From positions 1-6,335 of the forward strand of contig DUHN01000003.1 in NCBI GenBank assembly GCA_013330825.1: DNA of 6,335 nt, given 5' to 3'. Source of the DNA: Candidatus Woesearchaeota archaeon. Lineage in GTDB: Archaea > Nanobdellota > Nanobdellia > Woesearchaeales > GW2011-AR4. Below are positions 1 to 5,412 of this stretch, one piece after another. The position numbers and the translations under genes were made by a program. Within the stretch, counting starts at the first letter, position 1. Every line of letters begins with the position of its first letter. The notes under the pieces are model-generated. The model was not told where the DNA came from, ran no database searches, and was given only the letters and a program-made list of their open reading frames with translations.

Positions 1-1215
1 CCACGCAAAGAGCAGGTCGCGTATCTCCTGCTTCGTCGGCCTGCGCTTCGTGACGACCTTGAGGTCCTTCTCCGAGATGGTAGGGAACTGCCGCGTCTGC
101 ATCAGCAGCCCCGAGGCGATGCGCCTCATCTCCGGAGACGAGCGGTCAACAATGAAGGGGCCGGTCTCCAGCAGCCGGAGGTTTTTCTTCCTGCCCAGGA
201 TCTCCAGGGCACCCTTCTCGAACTTCGGGCAGATGACGACCTCGATGAAGAGGTCCTGCATCAGGGCAGCGGTCTTGCCGTCGCAGTGCCTGTTCAGCGC
301 CACGACGCTGCCGAACGCCGATTTGGGGTCTGCGGCATGCGCCCGCCTGAACGCCTCCGGGATGGTGGCTGCACTCGCGACCCCGCTCGGGTTGGTGTGC
401 TTGATGACGGCGGCAGTTGGCATGCTGAAATCCTCGACGATGGACAGCGCCTCCGTCGCGTCAAGGATGTTGTTGTACGACATCTCCTTGCCCTGCAGCT
501 GCTTCGCGTTCGCCACCCCCGTCTCGCGGTCGAGGAAGGGCTTGTAGAGGGCGGCCTTCTGGTGGGGGTTCTCCCCGTAGCGCAGGTCCTGCACCTTCTC
601 GAAGGTGGAATTGCGGTATCGCGGGAACGGCTCGGGGCCGAACTTCTCCTCGAAGAACCTGTTGATGATGATGTCGTACCGGGCGGTGTGGGAGAACGCC
701 TTGAGCGCAAGGCGGGCGCGCATGCCCTCTGCCATGCTCCCTTCGCGGATGGCCTCCAGCACCCTGACGTAGTCATGCGGATCGACCACGACAACCACGC
801 TGCGGAAGTTCTTCGCGGCTGCCCGTATCATGGACGGCCCCCCGATGTCGATGTTCTCCAGGATGTCGTCCAGCGGGGCCTTCTCCATCATCTTCTCGAG
901 GAAGGGATAGAGATTGACGCACACCAGCGAGATCTTATCTATGCCGGACTTCTCCATCTCCGCCCGGTGCTTCCTGTCCGCGGCCTTTCCGAGGATGCCG
1001 CCGAATATTTTCGGATGGAGGGTCTTCACGCGCCCGCCGAGGATCTCCTCATGCCCGGTGTAGCTCGACACGTCGGTGGCGGGGATGCCGCCCTTCCGCA
1101 GCAGGCCGGCGGTGCCGCCCGTCGACAGCAGGGTATAGCCGAGGTTCCGCAGCCCCTTGGCGAACTCCGCGATGCCGCTCTTGTCGTAGACGGAGAGCAA
1201 TGCGACCTTTTCCAT
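1..1215 (-). CDS. purH: Bifunctional AICAR transformylase / IMP cyclohydrolase PurH, C-terminus cut off by the window edge
   Basis: Catalyses the last two steps of IMP synthesis: formylation of AICAR with 10-formyl-tetrahydrofolate, then ring closure. The 405 visible codons cover the N-terminal cyclohydrolase (MGS-like) domain (about 1-190; STGGT at 31-35, GGRVKTLHPK at 60-69, DIGGPSMIRAAAKN at 123-136) and most of the transformylase domain (RYGENPHQ at 212-219, the catalytic Lys-His in IKHTNPSG at K272-H273, FGSVVALN at 301-308). Full-length PurH is about 510-530 residues, so roughly 110-120 are missing past position 1. I chose the start at 1215 because MEKVALLSVYDKSG matches the usual N-terminus. 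In-frame ATGs at 1233 and 1263 are also possible, none has a good ribosome binding site, and the frame stays open back to purN. It lies downstream of purN on the same strand, without an evident TATA box of its own, so the two are probably co-transcribed. The family call is very secure; the start is not. Confidence 0.96.
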   Translation of the reverse strand, partial: MEKVALLSVYDKSGIAEFAKGLRNLGYTLLSTGGTAGLLRKGGIPATDVSSYTGHEEILGGRVKTLHPKIFGGILGKAADRKHRAEMEKSGIDKISLVCVNLYPFLEKMMEKAPLDDILENIDIGGPSMIRAAAKNFRSVVVVVDPHDYVRVLEAIREGSMAEGMRARLALKAFSHTARYDIIINRFFEEKFGPEPFPRYRNSTFEKVQDLRYGENPHQKAALYKPFLDRETGVANAKQLQGKEMSYNNILDATEALSIVEDFSMPTAAVIKHTNPSGVASAATIPEAFRRAHAADPKSAFGSVVALNRHCDGKTAALMQDLFIEVVICPKFEKGALEILGRKKNLRLLETGPFIVDRSSPEMRRIASGLLMQTRQFPTISEKDLKVVTKRRPTKQEIRDLLFAW

Positions 1216-1269
1216 TTTGTTTTTTCTGGCCATTTTTGCTTTTTCCCAGGATGAGTTACCCATGCCTTC

Positions 1270-1315
1270 GGCAAAGCCTTGGCGCGCCGCACTGCGTTGG
1301 CGCAGGCCAAAGCCG
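1270..1315 (-). other. Imperfect inverted repeat in the purN-purH gap
   Basis: The 107-125 bases between purN and purH are very GC-rich. Two arms (about 1276-1288 and 1299-1311) can pair as TTGGC..GCGCC around a loop of about 10 bases, with a 2-base bulge, and short CGGC/GCCG flanks extend it imperfectly. The arm at 1281-1288 contains the palindrome GGCGCGCC. In RNA this could be an intercistronic hairpin affecting processing or purH translation, or it could be a fragment of a dispersed intergenic repeat. No function can be assigned. Confidence 0.35.
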
Positions 1316-1340
1316 GGAACGGGGTGGCGCGACGCGCATT

Positions 1341-1958
1341 CTATCGGGGCATCACCACTTTGCTGCCCATGACCGCGACTTTCCCCTTGCTGAACAAGTC
1401 GACCGCTTTGACCAGCAATTCCTGCTCCACGGCCTGCACCTTCGCCTTCAGCGTTTCAGGGGTCTCCCCTTCCGCTATGCCCACTTCCTTCTGGGAGATG
1501 ACGGGGCCTCCGTCGGGAGTCTCGTCAACAAGATGAATGGTGGCTCCGGTCCTGGCCTTGCCTGAAGCAAGGATGGATTCGTAGATGCCCGGATCCCTCT
1601 CGCCCGCGAATTCCGGCAGCAGGCTGGGATGGACGTTCACGATGCGGCCCGGGAAGCGGTCCACGAACCATTTGGTGAGGAAGCGCATGTAGCCGATGAG
1701 CACGATGAGGTCAGGCTTGCGGGGCTCGAGCGCGGCATACAGGGCCCGGTCATATTCTTCCTTGTCCATCCCTTTCGCATCCACGAAGAGCGCGGGGATG
1801 CCGAATCCCCTCGCGCGCTCAAGCGCAGGGCAATTCTTGTTGGCCGCCAGGGCAACGATCTCCGCATCAAGGCCGTCGTAGCGTATGGCGTCGACAAGGG
1901 CATCCATGTCCGTCGCTCTGGTAGAAGATAACACGGCAATCCTGATGATTGAAATCAC
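1341..1958 (-). CDS. purN: Phosphoribosylglycinamide formyltransferase (GART), folate-dependent PurN type
   Basis: Transfers a formyl group from 10-formyl-tetrahydrofolate to glycinamide ribonucleotide, the third step of purine synthesis. The predicted 205-residue protein is close to the usual PurN length. Catalytic residues are visible: N108 and H110 in VNVHPSLLP, and D149 in VDETPDGGPVI (Asn106, His108 and Asp144 in the E. coli enzyme). IGYMRFL (88-94) matches the folate-site segment. The glycine-rich N-terminal phosphate loop (GSGSN in typical PurN) is replaced by SSTRATDMDAL (11-21), a clear divergence. The start is taken as GTG at 1958. The frame is open further upstream to an ATG at 2117, but that extension would run across the TATA box and the divergent rpoK region and resembles nothing in the family. 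A TATA box about 27 bases upstream makes a leaderless GTG message likely. purH follows on the same strand. Confidence 0.93.
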   Translation of the reverse strand: MISIIRIAVLSSTRATDMDALVDAIRYDGLDAEIVALAANKNCPALERARGFGIPALFVDAKGMDKEEYDRALYAALEPRKPDLIVLIGYMRFLTKWFVDRFPGRIVNVHPSLLPEFAGERDPGIYESILASGKARTGATIHLVDETPDGGPVISQKEVGIAEGETPETLKAKVQAVEQELLVKAVDLFSKGKVAVMGSKVVMPR

Positions 1959-1980
1959 CGTGGACTGAGGGCATATCCGC

Positions 1981-1991
1981 CATATATAAAG
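1981..1991 (-). promoter_or_regulatory. TATA box for purN-purH
   Basis: Read on the minus strand this is CTTTATATATG, containing a textbook archaeal TTTATATA at 1990-1983. Its centre is about 26-28 bases before the GTG at 1958, which is the standard spacing from an archaeal TATA box to the transcription start. The message would therefore begin at or within a couple of bases of the start codon, so purN is probably leaderless. Confidence 0.75.
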
Positions 1992-2031
1992 ATTGCCTTC
2001 ATGCCTTCCTCCGCCATCCGCTCCACAGAAA

Positions 2032-2041
2032 GCTTTAAAAA
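2032..2041 (+). promoter_or_regulatory. TATA box for rpoK-rps17e
   Basis: GCTTTAAAAA on the plus strand, preceded by a purine-rich stretch (CAGAAA) that could serve as the TFB recognition element. Transcription would start near 2063, giving a leader of about 24 bases before the ATG at 2087. It lies back to back with the purN promoter, so about 128 bases serve two divergent units. Confidence 0.6.
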
Positions 2042-2086
2042 TGGCTTCTGTATCCCTTTTCCCATCTATTCCACTGTTCTTCCCGC

Positions 2087-2329
2087 ATGGAAACCTACAC
2101 AAAATACGAAGAGGCAAGAATCGTCGGCGCGCGCTCCCTGCAGATAGCGATGGGCGCGCCGTTCATGATCAAGATGGACGATGAGGCGCTCGCCAAGGTG
2201 CGCTACAACCCTGTGGAGATCGCCAAGATGGAGTTCAGGCAGGGCCTTATCCCCATAGCCGTCAAGAGGCCGATGCCACGCGAGCTTGCCGAATCGCAGG
2301 CCCCGCAGGAAGAGCCGGTGAAGGAGTAA
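2087..2329 (+). CDS. rpoK: DNA-directed RNA polymerase subunit K (Rpb6/omega homologue)
   Basis: A small subunit that stabilises the largest subunit of RNA polymerase; it is the archaeal counterpart of eukaryotic Rpb6 and bacterial omega. The 80-residue protein has the family signature: YTKYEEARIVGARSLQIAMG (4-23), then NPVEIAKMEF (41-50) and GLIPIAVKRP (53-62). The C-terminal 18 residues are an acidic, proline-rich tail. No Shine-Dalgarno motif precedes the ATG; the short leader is pyrimidine-rich. The gene ends one base before rps17e, so the two form an operon. Identification is firm from the conserved core. Confidence 0.96.
   Translation: METYTKYEEARIVGARSLQIAMGAPFMIKMDDEALAKVRYNPVEIAKMEFRQGLIPIAVKRPMPRELAESQAPQEEPVKE
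2317..2326 (+). promoter_or_regulatory. Ribosome binding site for rps17e, inside the end of rpoK
   Basis: GGTGAAGGAG sits 4 bases before the ATG at 2331 and within the last rpoK codons. Both the GGTG and GGAG cores can pair with the archaeal 16S rRNA 3' end. This supports the S17e start and coupled translation. Confidence 0.65.
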
Positions 2330-2330
2330 G

Positions 2331-2573
2331 ATGGGACGCATCAAGACGGCGCAGGTCAAGCGCATCACCAAGCAGCTCATGGCGGCCCACGCAGCAGAAT
2401 TCTCAACGGACTTCTCCAAGAACAAGGAGATCGTCTCCCGGCACACCGACATCACGTCCACGAAGATAAGGAACGTGGTCGCCGGCTATGCCGCGCGCCT
2501 GGTGAAGCAGCAGCAGGCGCAGAGCGGCCCGAGGAGGGCTGTCCATAAGGAAGACTTGTCGCAGTATTACTAA
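2331..2573 (+). CDS. rps17e: Small-subunit ribosomal protein S17e
   Basis: A component of the archaeal/eukaryotic small ribosomal subunit with no bacterial homologue. It begins MGRIKTAQVKRITKQL, followed by the family pattern F-S-T-D-F-x-x-N-K (24-32) and I-x-S-T-K-I-R-N-V-V-A-G-Y (41-53). At 80 residues it is somewhat longer than many archaeal S17e proteins (about 60-70), the extra length being a Gln/Arg-rich C-terminal tail. It starts one base after the rpoK stop and shares its promoter. Its stop codon overlaps the stop of the convergent transglutaminase-like gene by 4 bases. Confidence 0.95.
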   Translation: MGRIKTAQVKRITKQLMAAHAAEFSTDFSKNKEIVSRHTDITSTKIRNVVAGYAARLVKQQQAQSGPRRAVHKEDLSQYY

Positions 2574-3982
2574 TGCAGCAATCCCCTGTCATGGAGCCGG
2601 CCAATCAGAGTGTCCAGCGTGGCGATAATGTCTAGGGGTATCCCATTTTTTTCTTCCATCATCCTGCTAATCCCATTCTCTGCGGTTTTCAGGACATCTT
2701 CCCAGGAAATTCCGGAATGTTCCATCAGGCTGTCACACACATCAATTGACTGGACATTCCTTCTTTTTGCGATATCCCTGATGTGATATTCCAACGCCGC
2801 AAAATCAAGGAAGCGCTGGGTCAGGAAGGGAAGCTGCTGGTCCATCCGGACAAAATCGATGTATGCGGACCTCAAATCATTGTAACGCGCTTTATCTTTT
2901 GGGGAAATCCCCTTCTTCTTCATCCCCCTAATGCGCTCACCAAGTTTTTCCAGGATAAATTCCCTGTCGTCAAAAATAAACTGCGATGCCTCGTTTAACT
3001 CATTGCCAAGGGCAACCAGCACCTCTCTTTGCTGTGATTTTGTCGCACTTTTGATTCTCTCTTTAATATTTTCATAAGAACCAGAGATGGTATTGTTTGG
3101 GCGTTTTTTATTCAGAAGAACACCATAGATATGATGCAGCGCCAAATAATAAGACGCAACTTTATTGGGCTGAAGGGTCTCGAATATTACCTGTTCTTCA
3201 CCATCTTTCTGTCCTATGACGATGCGGGAAATTGGTGATTTGTCCTCTAATTGAGACCACCTATGGCGGGTGAAAGCGCCTTCCTCCATTATCCTGCGAA
3301 CCGGCTTCTTGCCGTTGTAATAAATCTGCCAGGAGAAATAGGACGAGACACTGACAAATGGAGATATGGTTCTCACTTGCAGTTCCAGCATATTCTTTCT
3401 CATATCATAGCGGAAAAAGACCTTTATTACCTCGCCATTCTGCAGGGATTGCCCTCCCTTGAGAAGATTGAGTATGCCCTCATCCGAGCGGTAATAATCA
3501 ATGCGGGCGATAACGGTGTCTTTGGACACTTCCTCAACCTTGCTGCACGGCATGACACACTGTTTGGTGACAGGATTGTCTATCACGCGTATCTGGTCTT
3601 TGAAATATCTCACGTCACCATACATGCTGTTGAGCGGGTCCACCAATCTCCTACGCCCTCCGACCACGACATCCACGGTCTCGTGCCCTGTGGGGAGACC
3701 CATCCAGGAAGAGACCCTCATCATCCTTGGCTGAAGCCCCAACGCATCAGCCAGCACATAAGTATACGCAGCAGCCTCTATGCACTCCCACTCTTTTTGT
3801 ATCTCATGGGGCCATCTGATGAATTTCCCCTGCACCAGGCCCTCCTTAAAGCCATAAGAAAACCTGCCATTAAGGTGGGAATACACGCCTTGCGCCAATC
3901 TCTCCGGGTCGTCACCAACCTTGGCGCGTATCTCGCCGGCGATTCTGCCGGCTAAGTCCAGAGTCTCTTGGGGGAACTGCAT
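2570..3982 (-). CDS. Transglutaminase-like (papain-fold) protein with a long uncharacterised C-terminal region
   Basis: A 470-residue protein. The N-terminal part has the Cys-His-Asp layout of the transglutaminase-like superfamily: C67 in KEWECIEAAAYTYVLADALG, H100 in PTGHETVDVVV and D115 in RRLVDPLNSMYGDV. The spacing (33 then 15 residues) is typical, as is the ALG-x-x-x-R after the cysteine. In archaea these are usually predicted proteases, amidases or cross-linking enzymes; the substrate is unknown. Residues about 185-285 look strand-rich and about 300-470 are charged and probably helical, matching no family I recognise. No signal peptide or membrane span is visible, so it is likely cytoplasmic. 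It starts 5 bases after the small upstream gene and lacks a clear ribosome binding site, suggesting translational coupling. Base composition is much lower in GC than the pur and coa genes. The fold call is good; the function is open. Confidence 0.75.
   Translation of the reverse strand: MQFPQETLDLAGRIAGEIRAKVGDDPERLAQGVYSHLNGRFSYGFKEGLVQGKFIRWPHEIQKEWECIEAAAYTYVLADALGLQPRMMRVSSWMGLPTGHETVDVVVGGRRRLVDPLNSMYGDVRYFKDQIRVIDNPVTKQCVMPCSKVEEVSKDTVIARIDYYRSDEGILNLLKGGQSLQNGEVIKVFFRYDMRKNMLELQVRTISPFVSVSSYFSWQIYYNGKKPVRRIMEEGAFTRHRWSQLEDKSPISRIVIGQKDGEEQVIFETLQPNKVASYYLALHHIYGVLLNKKRPNNTISGSYENIKERIKSATKSQQREVLVALGNELNEASQFIFDDREFILEKLGERIRGMKKKGISPKDKARYNDLRSAYIDFVRMDQQLPFLTQRFLDFAALEYHIRDIAKRRNVQSIDVCDSLMEHSGISWEDVLKTAENGISRMMEEKNGIPLDIIATLDTLIGRLHDRGLLH
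2646..2652 (+). terminator. Possible oligo-T terminator for rpoK-rps17e
   Basis: A run of seven T on the plus strand, 73 bases after the S17e stop and preceded by no clear hairpin. Archaeal RNA polymerase can terminate at such runs. It lies inside the convergent gene (as AAAAAA codons for Lys/Asn), so it may simply be coding sequence. Confidence 0.25.
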
Positions 3983-3987
3983 GAGAA

Positions 3988-4275
3988 CTACTTGCGCATT
4001 AGTCTGCCAATATTCATATCTGGCTTTGTTGCATCAAAGGAGCTGCCAGGCCCGGCGCTGCCGGCTTTCTTTTTGACTTCCCCTGCTTTGGCGGCTTGCT
4101 CGAGAGGAGTGTAGCCAATCTCGACTTTGAATTGTTTTCCTTCCACTCTTGTCGGGTCATAGACCTTAATGCCCTTATACCTTTTTGCCATTTCCGGGTC
4201 AGACAAGGGTTTGTACGGCAAACGATCTTCTGCTTCTCTCAATGCTTCTTTAGCGTCTGCTCCAAATCCAGCCAC
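3988..4275 (-). CDS. Small hypothetical protein, body of a gene split by a 91-bp duplication
   Basis: I do not recognise this protein. The surviving frame encodes 95 residues if translation begins at the GTG at 4275. Removing one 91-bp repeat copy restores a 102-residue protein that starts at the ATG at 4387 with MTEYTHTVAGFGADAKEALR and continues in frame to the stop at 3988. The protein is hydrophilic and lysine-rich, with an N-terminal stretch likely to be helical (ADAKEALREAEDR), a central part rich in Lys and Tyr (PYKPLSDPEMAKRYKGIKVY) and a low-complexity Gly/Ser/Lys C-terminus. No signal peptide, membrane span or catalytic motif is seen. It precedes the transglutaminase-like gene by 5 bases, implying a shared transcript and perhaps a shared role. 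Whether the GTG is used is unknown; the bases before it offer only a weak ribosome binding site. Confidence 0.6.
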   Translation of the reverse strand: MAGFGADAKEALREAEDRLPYKPLSDPEMAKRYKGIKVYDPTRVEGKQFKVEIGYTPLEQAAKAGEVKKKAGSAGPGSSFDATKPDMNIGRLMRK

Positions 4276-4371
4276 TGTATATTTCCGGGTCAGACAAGGG
4301 TTTGTACGGCAAACGATCTTCTGCTTCTCTCAATGCTTCTTTAGCGTCTGCTCCAAATCCAGCCACTGTAT
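4190..4371. repeat. Perfect 91-bp tandem duplication (two copies)
   Basis: Copy one is 4190-4280 and copy two 4281-4371. I compared them base by base and found no difference. The identity ends abruptly on both sides (4189 C against 4280 T; 4281 A against 4372 G), so there is no microhomology at the junction. The unit lies within the 5' part of the small hypothetical gene and begins at its eighth codon region. Complete identity means either a very recent duplication or an assembly artefact. Confidence 0.97.
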
Positions 4372-4387
4372 GAGTGTACTCAGTCAT
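4250..4387 (-). pseudogene. N-terminal fragment of the small hypothetical gene, frameshifted by the duplication
   Basis: From the ATG at 4387, which has a TATA box and a ribosome binding site in front of it, the frame runs for 45 codons. The first 35 match the N-terminus of the reconstructed protein. After the repeat junction the reading shifts by one base (91 is 3x30+1), ten foreign residues follow (IYSGWIWSRR), and it stops at TAA 4252-4250. The fragment overlaps the GTG-started body by 26 bases. This leaves the properly signalled start separated from the rest of the gene. Confidence 0.7.
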
Positions 4388-4390
4388 AGT

Positions 4391-4396
4391 CCCACC
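4391..4396 (-). promoter_or_regulatory. Ribosome binding site for the small hypothetical gene
   Basis: GGTGGG on the minus strand, three bases before the ATG at 4387, with the GGTG core five bases away. It supports 4387 as the original start of the gene, upstream of the duplication. Confidence 0.6.
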
Positions 4397-4418
4397 GATG
4401 ACAACGAACGCTCTTCTC

Positions 4419-4429
4419 TTTTTAAATTT
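4419..4429 (-). promoter_or_regulatory. TATA box for the small gene and transglutaminase-like gene
   Basis: AAATTTAAAAA read on the minus strand, just past the coaD stop. Transcription would start near 4398, about 11 bases before the ATG at 4387, leaving room for the GGTGGG site. It suggests that this pair can be transcribed independently of coaD. Confidence 0.5.
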
Positions 4430-4436
4430 TACTATT

Positions 4437-4928
4437 TTAAAGTAGTTTCTTTGAGAACTTCTCCTTCAGCCGCCTCTCCACAACCTGGGGAACGTATCTG
4501 CCCACATCACCACCGAGCATCGCAATCTCCTTGACGACGCTGGAGCTGATGAAGGAATACTCCGCCTTGGTCATGACGAAGACGGTCTCCACATCCTCAT
4601 CGGCCTGCCGGTTGAGCAATGCCCGCTGGAACTCGAACTCGAAATCGGACAATGCGCGCAGGCCACGGACCATGATGGTCGCCTTTTTCCTCTTCAGGTA
4701 GTCGAGCAGCAGGCCGTCGAAATGGTCCACCTCGACGCGGGAATCGTGCCTCTTCAGCGCATCCGTTATCATCGCCACGCGCTCCCGGGCGGAGAATGTC
4801 GCTGCCTTGCTGGGGTTCTCGCCCACCAGCACGATGACCTTGTCGAACAGCCTCAGGGCGCGCTCGATGACATCGACGTGGCCGTTGGTGATGGGATCGA
4901 ATGAGCCGGGGCAGACTGCGATCTTCAT
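4437..4928 (-). CDS. coaD: Phosphopantetheine adenylyltransferase, bacterial CoaD type
   Basis: Transfers AMP from ATP to 4'-phosphopantetheine to make dephospho-CoA, the penultimate step of CoA synthesis; cytoplasmic. The 163 residues match the usual bacterial CoaD length. Motifs of this nucleotidyltransferase family are intact: PGSFDPITNGH (7-17) with the T-x-G-H nucleotide-binding signature, K41 in ENPSK, RGLR (88-91), DFEFEFQRALLNR (95-107) and ISSSVVKEIA (127-136). Most archaea are known to use a different, more distant PPAT family, so a bacterial-type enzyme suggests transfer. Its ATG shares one base with the stop of the PEBP gene (TAATG), and AGGAGG at 4938-4933 is a strong ribosome binding site. 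coaE, encoding the next step, lies one gene upstream. Confidence 0.95.
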   Translation of the reverse strand: MKIAVCPGSFDPITNGHVDVIERALRLFDKVIVLVGENPSKAATFSARERVAMITDALKRHDSRVEVDHFDGLLLDYLKRKKATIMVRGLRALSDFEFEFQRALLNRQADEDVETVFVMTKAEYSFISSSVVKEIAMLGGDVGRYVPQVVERRLKEKFSKKLL

Positions 4929-5365
4929 TATTGCCTCCTGTACGTCCCCATCAGCTCTGCCTGGGCGAGGATGCGGCCTTCCATCGCCTTGAGGACCTCT
5001 TTCTTGGCCGCGCCTTCCTTGAGAGGGAGCATATCACTGAGCGCGTACATCCTGAAGTAGTAGCGGTGCATACCTGACGGCGGGCACGGGCCCCCGTAGC
5101 CTGTCCTGCCCCAGCTGTTCCTGCCGCCGATGCCAGCAGGCTCCTTCCCCTTCTGCACCACGGCAGTCGCCGGCGGGATGTTGAACACAACCCAATGATC
5201 CCATGTGCCCACGGGCGCGTCAGGGTCGTCCATGATGAGGGCAAGGCTTTCCGCATCCTTCGGCACGTCCGCGATGCGCAGCTCAGGAGAAATGTCCGCG
5301 CCGTCGCACGTGAGCGCGGGAGGCATCATGCGTTCATGCAGGAAATCAGGGCTTGAGAGCTTCAT
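4928..5365 (-). CDS. YbhB/YbcL family PEBP (Raf-kinase-inhibitor-like) protein
   Basis: A 145-residue member of the phosphatidylethanolamine-binding protein superfamily, small soluble proteins with an anion- or ligand-binding pocket whose role in prokaryotes is not settled. Family motifs are visible: TCDGADISPEL (19-29), MDDPDAP (45-51), HWVVFNIP (57-64) and GYGGPCPPSGMHRYYF (89-104). No signal peptide is present, so it should be cytoplasmic. I chose the ATG at 5365 because AGAGGTGGTGG ends four bases before it; an in-frame ATG at 5383 would place that site inside the gene. It follows coaE by 38 bases with its own TATA box and overlaps coaD by one base. Nothing in the family links it to CoA synthesis, so the clustering may be incidental. 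Confidence 0.9.
   Translation of the reverse strand: MKLSSPDFLHERMMPPALTCDGADISPELRIADVPKDAESLALIMDDPDAPVGTWDHWVVFNIPPATAVVQKGKEPAGIGGRNSWGRTGYGGPCPPSGMHRYYFRMYALSDMLPLKEGAAKKEVLKAMEGRILAQAELMGTYRRQ
4933..4938 (-). promoter_or_regulatory. Ribosome binding site for coaD
   Basis: AGGAGG on the minus strand, four bases before the coaD ATG at 4928 and within the last codons of the PEBP gene. It indicates coupled translation of the two genes. Confidence 0.7.
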
Positions 5366-5369
5366 GTTT

Positions 5370-5380
5370 CCACCACCTCT
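5370..5380 (-). promoter_or_regulatory. Strong ribosome binding site that sets the PEBP gene start
   Basis: AGAGGTGGTGG on the minus strand, four bases before the ATG at 5365. It matches the archaeal anti-Shine-Dalgarno sequence well and argues against the ATG at 5383, which would put the site within the coding region. Confidence 0.7.
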
Positions 5381-5399
5381 CATTGTTTATCGCCTCTTG

Positions 5400-5412
5400 A
5401 TGTTTAAATAGG
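5400..5412 (-). promoter_or_regulatory. TATA box for the PEBP gene and coaD, overlapping the coaE stop
   Basis: CCTATTTAAACAT on the minus strand; the TTTAAA core includes the coaE stop codon (5406-5404). A transcript would begin near 5380, about 15 bases before the PEBP ATG at 5365 and just ahead of its ribosome binding site. Confidence 0.5.

Noticed and set aside
286..1254. A 322-codon open frame on the plus strand across purH
   Set aside because: It is the antisense shadow of purH. The minus-strand frame has unmistakable PurH motifs, and long antisense frames are expected in GC-rich coding DNA.
1944..1967. Possible C/D box guide RNA (TGATGA followed by CTGA)
   Set aside because: The boxes are only about 15 bases apart, no inner D'/C' pair is visible, and the site overlaps the purN start.
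1959..2117. Extension of purN to the ATG at 2117
   Set aside because: The extra 53 codons cross the purN TATA box, the rpoK promoter and the rpoK start, and do not resemble PurN.
3251..3955. A 234-codon open frame on the plus strand
   Set aside because: It lies antisense to the catalytic domain of the transglutaminase-like gene, with no ribosome binding site and no recognisable motif.
4190..4371. CRISPR array or mobile-element repeat
   Set aside because: Only two long copies with no spacers, no inverted termini and no transposase; it is a simple tandem duplication within a gene.
5366..5383. PEBP gene start at the ATG at 5383
   Set aside because: It would place the strong GGTGG ribosome binding site within the coding sequence; the ATG at 5365 fits the site and the family N-terminus better.
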